Translations under genes and position numbers: made by a program
Shown here: positions 8,090 through 16,946 of the stretch, in pieces
How the letters are laid out: every line of letters starts with the position of its first letter
Position numbering within the stretch: the first letter of the stretch is position 1
From: Pelagadaptatus sp034112445
GTDB taxonomy: Bacteria; Pseudomonadota; Gammaproteobacteria; Pseudomonadales; Cellvibrionaceae
Length of the DNA stretch: 64,000 nucleotides
Direction: 5' to 3'
Assembly: GCA_034112445.1 (NCBI GenBank)
Contig: JAWUVI010000022.1
Coordinates: 186,001-250,000, forward strand
The notes under the pieces: model-generated
What the model saw: the letters and a program-made list of their open reading frames with translations, nothing else
Database searches by the model: none
Told to the model about the DNA's origin: nothing

Positions 8090-8536
8090 CTATATTGCAA
8101 CAACAGAAACAGTTACTGCGCGAACAACTTCTGCGTGCATTTGAATATCGATTTGATATTCGCCTACTTCACGCAAAGTGCCTTCAGGCAGCTTAACTTC
8201 TGATTTCACAACTTCAACGCCTGCAGCAGTGATGGCAGCAGCCAAATCGCGGGTACCTAATGAACCGAATAACTTACCTTCGTCACCAGATTTAGCTTCG
8301 ATGACAACAGTCAAGTCAGCCAATTTATCAGCGCGAGCTTCAGCAGCAGCTTTCTTCGCAGCGGCAGCGGCTTCTAAATCAGCACGACGCGCTTCAAATT
8401 CAGCAACGTTACTGGTAGTTGCAGTAACAGCCTTACCCTTTGGAATCAAAAAGTTACGACCGTAACCAGATTTAACGGCAACCTGATCGCCAATGTTTCC
8501 TAACTTACCTACTTTTTCGAGCAGAATAACGTTCAT
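8090..8536 (-). CDS. rplI: 50S ribosomal protein L9
   Basis: 148 residues, the usual bacterial length. The N-terminal rRNA-binding domain has the L9 signature 'GKLGNIGDQVAVKSGYGRNF'. A long Ala/Lys-rich connecting helix (about residues 45-75, 'AAAAAKKAAAEARAD') leads to the C-terminal domain. It is the fourth gene of the rpsF-rpsR-membrane protein-rplI cluster, 67 bp after the membrane protein gene, and has a GAGGATTAACGAA ribosome-site region before its ATG. It binds 23S rRNA near the L1 stalk. Confidence 0.98.
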   Translation of the reverse strand: MNVILLEKVGKLGNIGDQVAVKSGYGRNFLIPKGKAVTATTSNVAEFEARRADLEAAAAAKKAAAEARADKLADLTVVIEAKSGDEGKLFGSLGTRDLAAAITAAGVEVVKSEVKLPEGTLREVGEYQIDIQMHAEVVRAVTVSVVAI

Positions 8537-8603
8537 TTCGTTAATCCTCTAAGTTAAATTCAATAGCCAAACCCGTATTATTACTACTTAAAATCTTACT
8601 CGG

Positions 8604-9467
8604 TTAAGAGCCTTGATTCTTTGGAGCTATACGAGCTCGAAAATTTATCCATGTATCCAGAGCTGCTACTAACATCAATGCCATTGTTAATGGACTGATC
8701 AGCACCAGCATTAAATAAAACAAAACAAGCCATTGCCCACCCGCATTGCGAGTCTTAACGGTATGATGCACTAACGCTATTCCGGCTAACAACAACGGCA
8801 ACCCCATTAGGCTCGCCCATGTCTGATAGTCCCCACCCTGTGACCAGCACAGTGCCATGGCTGCAATACAAACTGTCGTCTGCACTGGACCCAAGCGTAA
8901 TTGATGAAACTCCGCTTGAAAACCATTCGGGTTATATAAAGTTGACTGCCACCAACGCGCCAGCAATAAACTCAACAAACTATTCAACGCTATAACATAA
9001 CTTATTAAGCCAACCACAAAATTCGGTGAGGGAACCTCCCACACTTCGGTTTGCTCTGTTTGAGCACGCATTTGCTCTAACATTTTGGTTAACGAGTCTG
9101 TCACGCTCTGTACTGTTTCAGGATCCACCCAATTCAGTAACAGACCAGAAAAACAACTTAACACCACCAGCCCAATCAACGATTGCGACCAAGAAAACTG
9201 ACTGCTTAACATCAATGCAATGATAAACGTTACCAGTAAACCCTCGATGGTGATTAAGGTCATCATAAGCCCCATATCACTAACAAACAGAGTTGCCAGT
9301 GCCGGTAGGGCCGCCCACAACAGAATCATCATTCCGTCTAGGGTTCCGCGACGCATACTTACTAACGCCACAGTTGCCGGGCTAATCAGTGGAAACCAGC
9401 TCCCAATAAGAGCTACCACTGAGGCTTGCGCGCGACCACGCATTATAAATTCAGCTAGGGCGCGCAC
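8604..9467 (-). CDS. Polytopic membrane protein of the rpsR-rplI gap (DUF2232-like)
   Basis: 287 residues with about eight hydrophobic helices throughout, no catalytic motif and no signal peptide. The proposed GTG start gives MRALAEFIMRGR, a beginning I associate with the Pseudomonas proteins at the same locus; a second start is the ATG at 9443. It lies 10 bp after rpsR and 67 bp before rplI, so it is cotranscribed with the small-subunit protein genes. Comparable multi-pass proteins at this locus are catalogued as DUF2232 or YybS-like. Their function is unknown, and conservation of position is the main clue. Confidence 0.8.
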   Translation of the reverse strand: MRALAEFIMRGRAQASVVALIGSWFPLISPATVALVSMRRGTLDGMMILLWAALPALATLFVSDMGLMMTLITIEGLLVTFIIALMLSSQFSWSQSLIGLVVLSCFSGLLLNWVDPETVQSVTDSLTKMLEQMRAQTEQTEVWEVPSPNFVVGLISYVIALNSLLSLLLARWWQSTLYNPNGFQAEFHQLRLGPVQTTVCIAAMALCWSQGGDYQTWASLMGLPLLLAGIALVHHTVKTRNAGGQWLVLFYLMLVLISPLTMALMLVAALDTWINFRARIAPKNQGS

Positions 9468-9477
9468 AGTCTACATC

Positions 9478-9705
9478 TTACTCGTGGCTATCCGTATATG
9501 GCAAAAGTGCCAAATAACGAGAACGCTTAATAGCAGTAGCCAGCTGACGCTGATACTTAGCTTTGGTTCCTGTAATACGGCTTGGTACAATTTTGCCAGT
9601 CTCCGAAACATACGCTTTCAGAGTATCCAAATCTTTATAGTCTATCTGCTTAACGCCTTCAGAGGTGAAACGACAGAACTTACGACGACGAAAAAAACGT
9701 GCCAT
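9478..9705 (-). CDS. rpsR: 30S ribosomal protein S18
   Basis: 75 residues, standard length. The basic start 'MARFFRRRKFCRF' and 'KIVPSRITGTKAKYQRQLA' are the S18 signature. It partners S6 on the 30S platform. It begins 11 bp after rpsF. The single Cys in 'RRKFCRF' is the common gammaproteobacterial form; there is no zinc-binding set. Confidence 0.98.
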   Translation of the reverse strand: MARFFRRRKFCRFTSEGVKQIDYKDLDTLKAYVSETGKIVPSRITGTKAKYQRQLATAIKRSRYLALLPYTDSHE

Positions 9706-9716
9706 GATCTAACTCC

Positions 9717-10157
9717 TTACTCTTCGTCAGCGTCGGCAGAGTTTTCTTCTGCAGGTGCTGCGACTGGTTCTTCGGCTGCTTTTGCGGCAGGCTCTTCACG
9801 ACGCTCAGGGCGGCTACTTTTACGTTCACGGTTTTCTTTTTCCGCTTTCATGATTGGTGACTCTTCTGTCACAGCCTCATCCATACGGATAACCATGTTA
9901 CGCAGCACAGCATCGTTATAACGGAAGTTAGTCGTCAGCTCTTCGAGCACTTCTTCAGTACACTCAACATTCATAAGAACGTAGTGGGCTTTGTGGATTT
10001 TATTGATTGAGTAAGCCATTTGACGGCGACCCCAATCTTCAAGGCGATGAACAGTACCACCAGCTTCTTTAACAGAGGCGGTGTAACGTTCTACCATACC
10101 TGAAACTTGTTCACTTTGATCTGGATGAACCAGAAATACAATTTCGTAATGACGCAT
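9717..10157 (-). CDS. rpsF: 30S ribosomal protein S6
   Basis: 146 residues. The core (1-100, 'MRHYEIVFLVHPDQSEQV', 'GRRQMAYSINKIHKAHYV') is standard S6. The C-terminal 40 residues are a low-complexity Glu/Ala-rich tail ('EENSADADEE'), longer than the short acidic tails modified by RimK in Escherichia coli. No C-terminal Glu-Glu processing can be judged from sequence beyond the final 'DEE'. It is the first gene of the ribosomal cluster, with an AAGGAG ribosome site and its own promoter about 110-140 bp upstream. Confidence 0.98.
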   Translation of the reverse strand: MRHYEIVFLVHPDQSEQVSGMVERYTASVKEAGGTVHRLEDWGRRQMAYSINKIHKAHYVLMNVECTEEVLEELTTNFRYNDAVLRNMVIRMDEAVTEESPIMKAEKENRERKSSRPERREEPAAKAAEEPVAAPAEENSADADEE

Positions 10158-10182
10158 TTTAGCTCCTTACGGGTTAAGCCTC
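10158..10182 (-). promoter_or_regulatory. Possible S6:S18 autoregulatory leader element before rpsF
   Basis: Just before the rpsF ATG the mRNA carries ACCCGTAAGGAG, with a CCG next to the ribosome site and a nearby GGAGG that could base-pair upstream. Many bacteria have an S6:S18-binding leader with a conserved CCG at this position. I could not fold the RNA, so this is a resemblance only. Confidence 0.35.
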
Positions 10183-10268
10183 CCAGTAACCGCACAAATA
10201 ATCTGCACAACACGAGTAAGGCAAGGAGAGCCAGAAAAATAAAATTCTGACAATATTAGGGGTCGCGA

Positions 10269-10297
10269 ATTCTACGGGACTTATCAATCCACCGCAA
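10269..10297 (-). promoter_or_regulatory. Sigma-70 promoter for the rpsF operon
   Basis: On the minus strand TTGCGG (10292-10297) and TAGAAT (10269-10274) are separated by exactly 17 bases. A GC-rich discriminator (TCGCGACCCC) follows, as is usual for growth-rate and ppGpp controlled ribosomal promoters. The rpsF start lies about 110 bases downstream, leaving a leader of roughly 100 bases. Confidence 0.65.
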
Positions 10298-10377
10298 GCC
10301 ATTTACACAGAGGACTTACAATAGATTACTGGGCATTATCAACAGATCATACCCAGCGTCGGCCAACAGGAAGAGGA

Positions 10378-10920
10378 TTAAAGCTGAATAAAATGCTCGC
10401 GGTAATGCTGTAACTCTGCAATGGATTCACGGATGTCATCAAGCGCCAAATGCGCACCGGTCTTTTTAAAGCCCTCTAGAGCTTTTGGCTTCCAACGCCG
10501 AGCCAGCTCTTTCAAAGTGCTGACATCTAGATTTCGATAATGAAAGTACTCTTCTAAAATCGGCATGTGGCGCGCCATAAATCGGCGATCCTGGCATATT
10601 GAATTGCCACACATAGGAGACTTACCTGCCGGAATCCATTGCTTTAAAAATTCTATCGTTTCTAGGGATGCCTGCTCAGAAGTCACATCACTGTCTAGCA
10701 CACGCTGAGTTAATCCTGAGCGGCCGTGATGAGTCGTATTCCACTCATCCATTGCATCCATTGTTGCTTGCGATTGATGTATCGCTAACACAGGACCTTC
10801 GGCCAAGGTGTTCAGCTGTGAATCGGTAACAATGGTGGCTATTTCAATCACAACATCGCTATCGGGCTCTAAGCCCGTCATTTCCAGATCTACCCAAATC
10901 AAGTTGTCGTCGTTTTTCAT
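10378..10920 (-). CDS. orn: Oligoribonuclease
   Basis: A 3'-5' exonuclease that degrades nanoRNAs and pGpG (the c-di-GMP breakdown product). The 180-residue length matches the family. DEDDh motifs are visible: 'LIWVDLEMTGLEP' (first Asp and Glu), an internal 'QDRRFMARHMP' region and 'HLALDDIRESI' near the end (His and Asp). The start at ATG 10920 aligns with known Orn proteins. A longer frame to 11037 has no family support, and an ATG at 10932 sits only one base from the AGGAG site, so a few extra N-terminal residues remain possible. Divergent from rsgA, as in Pseudomonas and E. coli. Confidence 0.97.
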   Translation of the reverse strand: MKNDDNLIWVDLEMTGLEPDSDVVIEIATIVTDSQLNTLAEGPVLAIHQSQATMDAMDEWNTTHHGRSGLTQRVLDSDVTSEQASLETIEFLKQWIPAGKSPMCGNSICQDRRFMARHMPILEEYFHYRNLDVSTLKELARRWKPKALEGFKKTGAHLALDDIRESIAELQHYREHFIQL

Positions 10921-11078
10921 AAAGCTATCCATTCTCCTAAAACTCTCTACAATAGCCTTCATCGACCACTGTGCATGGCGCTCAGTATAGAGTATGACCA
11001 CCAAATATACTGTCTCGAACGCATAAATTTCGCACATATAAATTGTGCTTTAACCCCCCCAATCTAGGAATTTTATTG

Positions 11079-12116
11079 ATGGCCAAGCGCAAATTGAATC
11101 GACGCCAAGCTTGGCGCATAGAAAAAGTTCAACAAGAGCGCATTAAACGTGCCGAAAAAAAAGAACAAGAGTTTGAACAAGAGCTATCTTCAGGTGAACT
11201 AGGTGCAGAAAAGAAAGGATTGGTTATTGCTCACTACGGCACCCAAGTCGCGGTAGAGCTGCTGAATGATAACGGCGAAACCATTCCATCCCAGACGCCG
11301 GTGCGGTGTCATATGCGTGCTAATTTGGGCTCATTAGTTACCGGGGATCGCGTTGTCTGGCGCGAATCTGAATCTCATGGAGTAATTGTCGCCGTTCTCG
11401 AACGCGAGTCCGAATTGAGCAGACCCGACCCTTACGGCGACATGAAAACAGTCGCAGCCAACATAGACCGCATTATTATTGTTATTGCACCCTACCCGGA
11501 ACCTCACGCCACATTAATTGATCGCTATTTGGTAGCCGCTGAAACCCTCGACATTAAGCCCATTATTTTACTCAACAAGGTTGATCGTATTGACGACAGC
11601 AATCGGCAAGCCTTAACTGACATGGAAAAAAATTATCAAGACCTTGGCTATGAGTGGCTCAATGCCTCGGCCACAACTCAGCAAGGCTTACAATCGCTTA
11701 TTGATTATCTAGCCTCATACACCAGCGTTTTTGTGGGGCAGTCTGGCGTAGGTAAGTCCTCACTCATTAACATGCTCCTACCTGAAATCAACCTCAGAGT
11801 GGGCGCATTGTCGTCGGCCCGACAAGAAGGCACGCACACTACAACCACCGCCCAACTATTTCACTTTCCGCAGGGCGGCCATCTTATCGATTCACCCGGA
11901 ATCCGAGAATTTGGCTTATGGCACATGAACAAACAAGATTTATTAGCAGGCTTTATCGAATTTCGTCCGTTTATTGGCTACTGTAAATTTAGAGATTGCG
12001 CTCATCAAAACGAGCCAAAATGCGCTATTTTAGACGCCCTCGCTGACAATAAAATTAGCCAAACTCGAATGAACAGCTACCGCTATATACTCAGCACACT
12101 GGAGGACGAGCAATAG
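11079..12116 (+). CDS. rsgA: Ribosome small-subunit-dependent GTPase A
   Basis: Late 30S assembly GTPase with circularly permuted G motifs, 345 residues from ATG 11079 (TAGGAA ribosome site 8 bases upstream). An OB-fold is at about 40-110, then 'ILLNKVDRID' (G4), 'VFVGQSGVGKSSLINML' (G1), 'TTTT' (G2) and 'LIDSPGIREF' (G3). The C-terminal zinc finger keeps Cys-His-Cys in 'CKFRDCAHQNEPKC'. The N-terminus is basic ('AKRKLNRRQAWRIEK'), as is common in gammaproteobacteria. The coding frame can be extended upstream to 11043 without support. Confidence 0.97.
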   Translation: MAKRKLNRRQAWRIEKVQQERIKRAEKKEQEFEQELSSGELGAEKKGLVIAHYGTQVAVELLNDNGETIPSQTPVRCHMRANLGSLVTGDRVVWRESESHGVIVAVLERESELSRPDPYGDMKTVAANIDRIIIVIAPYPEPHATLIDRYLVAAETLDIKPIILLNKVDRIDDSNRQALTDMEKNYQDLGYEWLNASATTQQGLQSLIDYLASYTSVFVGQSGVGKSSLINMLLPEINLRVGALSSARQEGTHTTTTAQLFHFPQGGHLIDSPGIREFGLWHMNKQDLLAGFIEFRPFIGYCKFRDCAHQNEPKCAILDALADNKISQTRMNSYRYILSTLEDEQ

Positions 12117-12134
12117 CCAGAATACCGCTAATCA

Positions 12135-13847
12135 ATGCCCGCAAATAAAACTCATTCATTCTCTGTCTATACTGAATCGACCTTCTGCATCCACACACAA
12201 ACAGCGGCAAACCGAATACGGCCTATGCAACCAGAACTTTTCATTGCCAGCCCTACTATAGGGCTCCACGCATTAGCCAATGAGCTGAAAGATTTTCGTC
12301 TACTGCCCATAGCGAAAAGTACAGTGCAACCACTACTAGCGGCGTTAAAACACCCTCAAGCCAACGCCGATCGCATTGCTCGTGAAATTAAAAAAGATCC
12401 GGCCATGACTCTGCGTATATTATTTATCGCCAATAAAATATTACTGAAGCAAGATAATGAAGCGCAGCAACTAGCCCACACTGTCAGTTTACTAGGACTG
12501 CCTCGCGTTGAAAAAATTCTTCACTCAATACCGACTTACGAAACCAGTACCGGCTACAGCGAATGTTTACTGCAAGCTCTTACCGCTGCTGATTTGAGCA
12601 TTCGCTTACAACTATCACCAAAAGCTGAACAAGAGCGCTATTATTTAAGCGCCTTAGCACTAAATTATTTAGAACAAGCGCTTTGGTGGAAGCACCCAGA
12701 TCTAATGCAGCAACGCGAGAGACTATTAGCTGCACCAAATAGCGACGACCAATCTATCGAGAAGGCACTTTTTGGCACGACGTTCAATGACTTGCACCAA
12801 CAGCTAGATAAACATTGGCCGCTGCCTAAATTAGCTCAACGAGCTCTAGCGATAGATAAAGATACTATTGATACCGCACTCACGACCATAAACACCCAAC
12901 CAACTAATGACGCAATACAATTTTTAGAACTCATGCCTCGATCACTGAAAGACAAATCAGGCCAGTTATTGACCTGCCACCATCTCGCTAAAAAGGGTTG
13001 TGACGGCTGGTATAGAGCCGAAACATTAGGCAGCCAAACATTGATATCCTATTTAACTGGCAGCAGCTTGGATCAAGTTGTTTATCATTGTCATCAATCC
13101 AGCATTCATTGCCAGCTTCACACCACCCACAACTTGAACTCTGCCTCGCGGCTTTTACGGTTTTGGGACAAGGCCGCCACTATAAAGCCTTTATTTTTAA
13201 GCTCTAGCCAAGCCAAAAATATCGACGTTCACTCAAACCTCGATAAAATCAAACATCCAGATACAACTATGCCTGCCATGGCAGAGATTACAGCTTCGGT
13301 TAAAAAGAAACCTCAAGCCAACAATGCCAACCTACTCCACCACAATCTAATTCGTCTGCGCAGGGAAAATGAGTTCCACACCGTTAATCAGATTTTTTTA
13401 ACGTCCATGGAGACTCTTAGAAAAGGATTGGGGATTGATAAAATCGCTCTTTTTATTCTGAACAGCTCCGGCTCAGAACTCAAGACTCACTATCAAGCAG
13501 GATTAACTACAGATCACGCTTTGCGTAATTTTAAACTTAAAATAGATATAACCAGTAAAGGCGTCATTCAGAAATTATTGCAACAGCCTGCTGGCTTACA
13601 TGTAACAGACGCCAATCAAGTCAATGTTACTAAACAGCTACCCGCATTATTTTCTCTTTACGTTAACGCCAATAGCACAGCATTGATGTCGATTTTTCAT
13701 CAGGATAAACCTTTAGCTATTTTTTATATTGATGATGTCAACTTAGACTCGGAGAAATTCAAATTATTTAAGCAAACCTGTACCGCAACGAGCGCGGCGA
13801 TTAAAAATCTAGCTGAACACAATAAAACCAAACATAGCAGCACATGA
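12135..13847 (+). CDS. HDOD-domain signalling protein with C-terminal GAF-like domain
   Basis: 570 residues. An HDOD domain occupies about residues 55-260 ('HPQANADRIAREIKKDPA', 'LRILFIANKILL', 'HTVSLLGLPRVEKIL'), the non-catalytic relative of HD phosphohydrolases. A long variable middle part follows, and the C-terminal 150 residues ('GLGIDKIALFILNSS', 'MSIFHQDKPLAIFYIDD') look like a GAF domain. It is the positional counterpart of the HDOD gene between rsgA and rhdA in Pseudomonas. The start is uncertain: residues 1-30 are polar and not domain-like, and an ATG at 12225 gives 'MQPELFIASP'. Neither start has a strong ribosome site. Its ligand and output are unknown. Confidence 0.85.
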   Translation: MPANKTHSFSVYTESTFCIHTQTAANRIRPMQPELFIASPTIGLHALANELKDFRLLPIAKSTVQPLLAALKHPQANADRIAREIKKDPAMTLRILFIANKILLKQDNEAQQLAHTVSLLGLPRVEKILHSIPTYETSTGYSECLLQALTAADLSIRLQLSPKAEQERYYLSALALNYLEQALWWKHPDLMQQRERLLAAPNSDDQSIEKALFGTTFNDLHQQLDKHWPLPKLAQRALAIDKDTIDTALTTINTQPTNDAIQFLELMPRSLKDKSGQLLTCHHLAKKGCDGWYRAETLGSQTLISYLTGSSLDQVVYHCHQSSIHCQLHTTHNLNSASRLLRFWDKAATIKPLFLSSSQAKNIDVHSNLDKIKHPDTTMPAMAEITASVKKKPQANNANLLHHNLIRLRRENEFHTVNQIFLTSMETLRKGLGIDKIALFILNSSGSELKTHYQAGLTTDHALRNFKLKIDITSKGVIQKLLQQPAGLHVTDANQVNVTKQLPALFSLYVNANSTALMSIFHQDKPLAIFYIDDVNLDSEKFKLFKQTCTATSAAIKNLAEHNKTKHSST

Positions 13848-13978
13848 AATAAAGAGAATAGAGCCAAGCAAACAACGGACCATTAGTAACAAACCCCTAT
13901 TTATTCATTCACTAATACAGTACAGTTTTGCGGCTTCTGATCATGCTCAATCACTAATCCACTACATTCCGGCCTCCG

Positions 13979-15079
13979 ATGTTTTTATCCAAACACCTTG
14001 AACGTATTGCTCTTCTACTTTGCCTCATCGCAACACTATCATCTCCACTCGTAGCGGCTAAAGAATCCGACTTACCCTGGACTTTAAATGTTTATTTTGA
14101 AAACGACCTGTTTGGAAAAACTGACCAAGACTATACCAACGGCATTCGGTTTTCATGGGTATCACCTGACATCAGCTCCTACGAAACTGACAAACGTTTA
14201 CCTCTCTGGCTCCGTGACACCAATGATTTCCTGCATTTTTTCCACGATCGCAGTCTGCTCAAACGCTGCTCTAAAGCCAGAGAAGAACACAGTGAAGGTA
14301 ATTGTATTAGCCGGAATCTAGTTGTAAACCTTGGGCAACTCATTTACACACCGCAAGATAGAGACGCTGCCGAGCTAGTTAAAGATGACCGCCCCTATGC
14401 CGGCTACCTCTACAGCAGTGTCGGCTACCACACTCGCAGCGACAACAAACTCGACACCATTGAATTCAGTCTGGGAATTATTGGCCCTGCCGCCATGGGT
14501 GAACAATCTCAGGGTTTTATCCACGAGACACGCGGTTTTGACAAATTCAAAGGCTGGGACAATCAACTGAGCAATGAACTGGGGATTGGCTTGCTATATG
14601 AACACAAGCAGCGCTTGTTCAGTAACTCGCTCTTTAATACTGATATCAGACATGATTTTATAGCCCATGCAGGACTGAGTATTGGCAACGTTTCCACCTA
14701 TATTAATAGTGGTTTTGAATATCGGGTGGGCTTGTATTTGCCGGATGATTTCGGCACATCGTCAGTACGCCCCGGGGGGGACAGCGCCTCACCCGGCAGA
14801 AGCGACCCGAGACTCAGACCTGATTTTGTCGGCGGCATCCATTTATTTTTAGCCACGGATGCCAGGCTGGTAGCGCGAGATATTTTTCTTGATGGCAATA
14901 GTTTTGAAAACAGCCACAGTGTTGATAAGGAAATTGCTGTCGCCGATATTGCGCTGGGAGTAAATTTTATTTACGGCCGCTGGCGCTATTCCTACGCGCA
15001 GGTTTGGCGAACCAGAGAGTTCACACAACAAGTCCATTCCCATGAATATGGCTCTATCACTATTTCTTATACGTTTTAA
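13979..15079 (+). CDS. lpxR: Outer-membrane lipid A deacylase, LpxR family (DUF2219)
   Basis: 366 residues with a signal peptide (1-27, cut after 'PLVAA') and a beta-barrel-like pattern ending in aromatic 'SITISYTF'. LpxR motifs are clear: 'YFENDLFGKTDQDYTNG' (residues 39-55, Asn-Asp and Thr-Asp used for calcium and catalysis) and 'GEQSQGFIH' (174-182, position of the catalytic His). Known members remove the 3' acyloxyacyl group of lipid A in the outer membrane. It lies between the HDOD gene and rhdA, where Pseudomonas has no such gene. It has its own upstream gap of 131 bp, so it is probably transcribed alone. Confidence 0.88.
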   Translation: MFLSKHLERIALLLCLIATLSSPLVAAKESDLPWTLNVYFENDLFGKTDQDYTNGIRFSWVSPDISSYETDKRLPLWLRDTNDFLHFFHDRSLLKRCSKAREEHSEGNCISRNLVVNLGQLIYTPQDRDAAELVKDDRPYAGYLYSSVGYHTRSDNKLDTIEFSLGIIGPAAMGEQSQGFIHETRGFDKFKGWDNQLSNELGIGLLYEHKQRLFSNSLFNTDIRHDFIAHAGLSIGNVSTYINSGFEYRVGLYLPDDFGTSSVRPGGDSASPGRSDPRLRPDFVGGIHLFLATDARLVARDIFLDGNSFENSHSVDKEIAVADIALGVNFIYGRWRYSYAQVWRTREFTQQVHSHEYGSITISYTF

Positions 15080-15157
15080 CACTTCAGCCAATAGCTATTC
15101 ATTGCAATCTGGTTAACAATTCAGACTAACTAGCGTCATAACCAAAACGAGGTTTAT

Positions 15158-15961
15158 ATGTCCCTTTTCCCCATGCTAATAGAGCCTGAACAACTGGCAG
15201 AGCAACTGCACAACCCCAATCTATTAATTGTTGATCTCTGCACGGAGCAGAGCTACGCCGAAGGCCATATTCCTGGAGCAATTCATGTTCCACCATCTTG
15301 GCTTTTGTGTGGACACCCCCCCTTCCCAGGCAAGCTACCCAATACAGCACAACTAGAAAAACTTTTTTCTGAACTTGGACTAACCACAGACACACATGTT
15401 ATCGCTTATGACGACGAAGGCGGCGGCTGGGCTGGGCGATTAATTTGGACTCTTGATGTTATTGGCCATAAAAATTATTCCTATCTCAATGGCGGAATAC
15501 ACGCGTGGAGAAGCGCGGGAATGTCAGAGAGCACAACTCCAGAAACCCGTAGTCCTGCGCCCATTTCAATCACCATCCAACGACAATACATAGCTGAAAT
15601 TAGCGATATATTGCCACGCTTAGGGCAGAACAACTTTGCTGTATGGGACGCCAGAAGCCCACTGGAATACAGCGGTGAAAGAGTCTTGGCGGCCAAAGGT
15701 GGGCATATTCCAGGCGCCATAAACTGTGAGTGGACCAATTTAATGGACGCGAAAAGAGACCTTAGAATACGTGTAGACGCCGAGCAGCGATTAAATAACA
15801 TCGGCCTCAATAAAAACCAAGAAATTATCACTCACTGCCAAACTCATCATCGCTCTGGCTTTACCTACCTAGTCGGTAAAGTTTTAGGATTTAATATCAA
15901 AGGCTATCACGGCTCTTGGTCAGAGTGGGGCAACGATCCAAACACACCTGTCGAAATTTAG
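15158..15961 (+). CDS. rhdA: Thiosulfate sulfurtransferase, two-domain rhodanese of the RhdA type
   Basis: Transfers sulfane sulfur from thiosulfate to acceptors through a cysteine persulfide. It has two rhodanese domains: an inactive N-terminal one ('SYAEGHIPGAIHVPPSW', residues 32-48) and a catalytic C-terminal one with 'VWDARSPLEYSG' and the active loop C-Q-T-H-H-R at 227-232. This loop is characteristic of Azotobacter and Pseudomonas RhdA and differs from the CRKGVT loop of other sulfurtransferases. No signal peptide. psd follows 67 bp downstream, the same order as in Pseudomonas. Confidence 0.95.
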   Translation: MSLFPMLIEPEQLAEQLHNPNLLIVDLCTEQSYAEGHIPGAIHVPPSWLLCGHPPFPGKLPNTAQLEKLFSELGLTTDTHVIAYDDEGGGWAGRLIWTLDVIGHKNYSYLNGGIHAWRSAGMSESTTPETRSPAPISITIQRQYIAEISDILPRLGQNNFAVWDARSPLEYSGERVLAAKGGHIPGAINCEWTNLMDAKRDLRIRVDAEQRLNNIGLNKNQEIITHCQTHHRSGFTYLVGKVLGFNIKGYHGSWSEWGNDPNTPVEI

Positions 15962-16028
15962 GACTGAAATCAAACCCAATACGTATTAAAATACATCCTC
16001 AAAAATACGTTTCAAGCGCAGAGAAAAC

Positions 16029-16886
16029 ATGAAAGAAAAATTGTTTATTATTTTCCAATACATCATCCCACAACATGCTTTATCACATGCGGCTGGCTGG
16101 CTGGCCAACACATCCATTAGCTGGATAAAAGACCCTTTTACTCGTTGGTTTGTTAAACGCTATAACATCAACATGAACGAAGCCAAACAAACAGACCCAT
16201 GCCAATATAGTTCTTTCAATGATTTTTTTACTCGCGAGCTCAAAGAAGGTGCCAGAACAATTTGCACCGAGGATGATTCTATTGCCTGCCCCGCTGATGG
16301 CGCCATAAGTCAGCTTGGAAAAATTCAAAACGGTCGGGTATTTCAAGCCAAAGGCCAAGACTATAGCTTACAAGAACTGATTGGCGGCGATGAAGAACTG
16401 GCCGATAAATTTCAAGACGGCCATTTTGCTACCGTTTATTTATCCCCCAAAGATTATCATCGTGTGCATATGCCGCTAGGCGGAAAGCTAACTCAAATGA
16501 TTCACGTGCCTGGTGATTTATTCTCCGTTAATGAAGTTACTGCAGCCAATGTACCTAGGTTATTTTCACGCAACGAGCGAGCTGTATGCATCTTCGAAAC
16601 TGACATTGGCCCTATGGCGGTTATATTGGTAGGAGCGATGATAGTTGCCAGTATTGAAACCGTATGGGCGGGCCAGATCACTCCAGATGACAGAAAAATT
16701 AAAACAACTCACTACGATAAAGTCGCTGATATAACTTTAGCCAAAGGAGACGAAATGGGTAGATTTAAACTCGGATCTACAGCGGTCATCTTATTCGGTA
16801 AAGACGCTATAACTTGGGGTGAGGAATTCACTGCCAATTCGCCAACACGAATGGGGGAATCTCTAGGGAAAATCCAGACCGCTTAA
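16029..16886 (+). CDS. psd: Phosphatidylserine decarboxylase proenzyme
   Basis: Makes phosphatidylethanolamine at the inner membrane. 285 residues, normal length. The self-cleavage site is 'FKLGSTAVILF': cut between Gly249 and Ser250, the Ser becoming the pyruvoyl group. Other visible triad members are Asp90 ('CPADGAIS') and His147 ('YHRVHMPLGG'). 'FNDFFTRELKEGAR' is the family signature near residue 63. The gene converges with the HD-GYP gene and a hairpin lies between them. Confidence 0.97.
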   Translation: MKEKLFIIFQYIIPQHALSHAAGWLANTSISWIKDPFTRWFVKRYNINMNEAKQTDPCQYSSFNDFFTRELKEGARTICTEDDSIACPADGAISQLGKIQNGRVFQAKGQDYSLQELIGGDEELADKFQDGHFATVYLSPKDYHRVHMPLGGKLTQMIHVPGDLFSVNEVTAANVPRLFSRNERAVCIFETDIGPMAVILVGAMIVASIETVWAGQITPDDRKIKTTHYDKVADITLAKGDEMGRFKLGSTAVILFGKDAITWGEEFTANSPTRMGESLGKIQTA

Positions 16887-16896
16887 TATGACACCA

Positions 16897-16928
16897 CTCA
16901 CTTAATTCGCAGACTGAATTTGAGTGAG
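16897..16928. terminator. Hairpin between convergent psd and the HD-GYP gene
   Basis: CTCACTTAATTC pairs with GAATTTGAGTGAG across a short loop (one bulged T), giving about a 12-base-pair stem. There is no good U-run on either strand, so it may act as a weak bidirectional terminator or as a 3'-end stabiliser. Confidence 0.5.
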
Positions 16929-16946
16929 CGGTAAATTAACTTAGGT

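Noticed and set aside
9220..9921. A 233-codon plus-strand open frame across the membrane protein, rpsR and rpsF
   Set aside because: It is antisense to three well-supported genes, has no domain or ribosome site, and its low-complexity Ser/Ala tail mirrors the rpsF coding strand.
10158..10377. Searched for a tRNA or small RNA gene between rpsF and orn
   Set aside because: No cloverleaf or CCA end; the gap is explained by the rpsF promoter and leader. No tRNA was found anywhere in the window.
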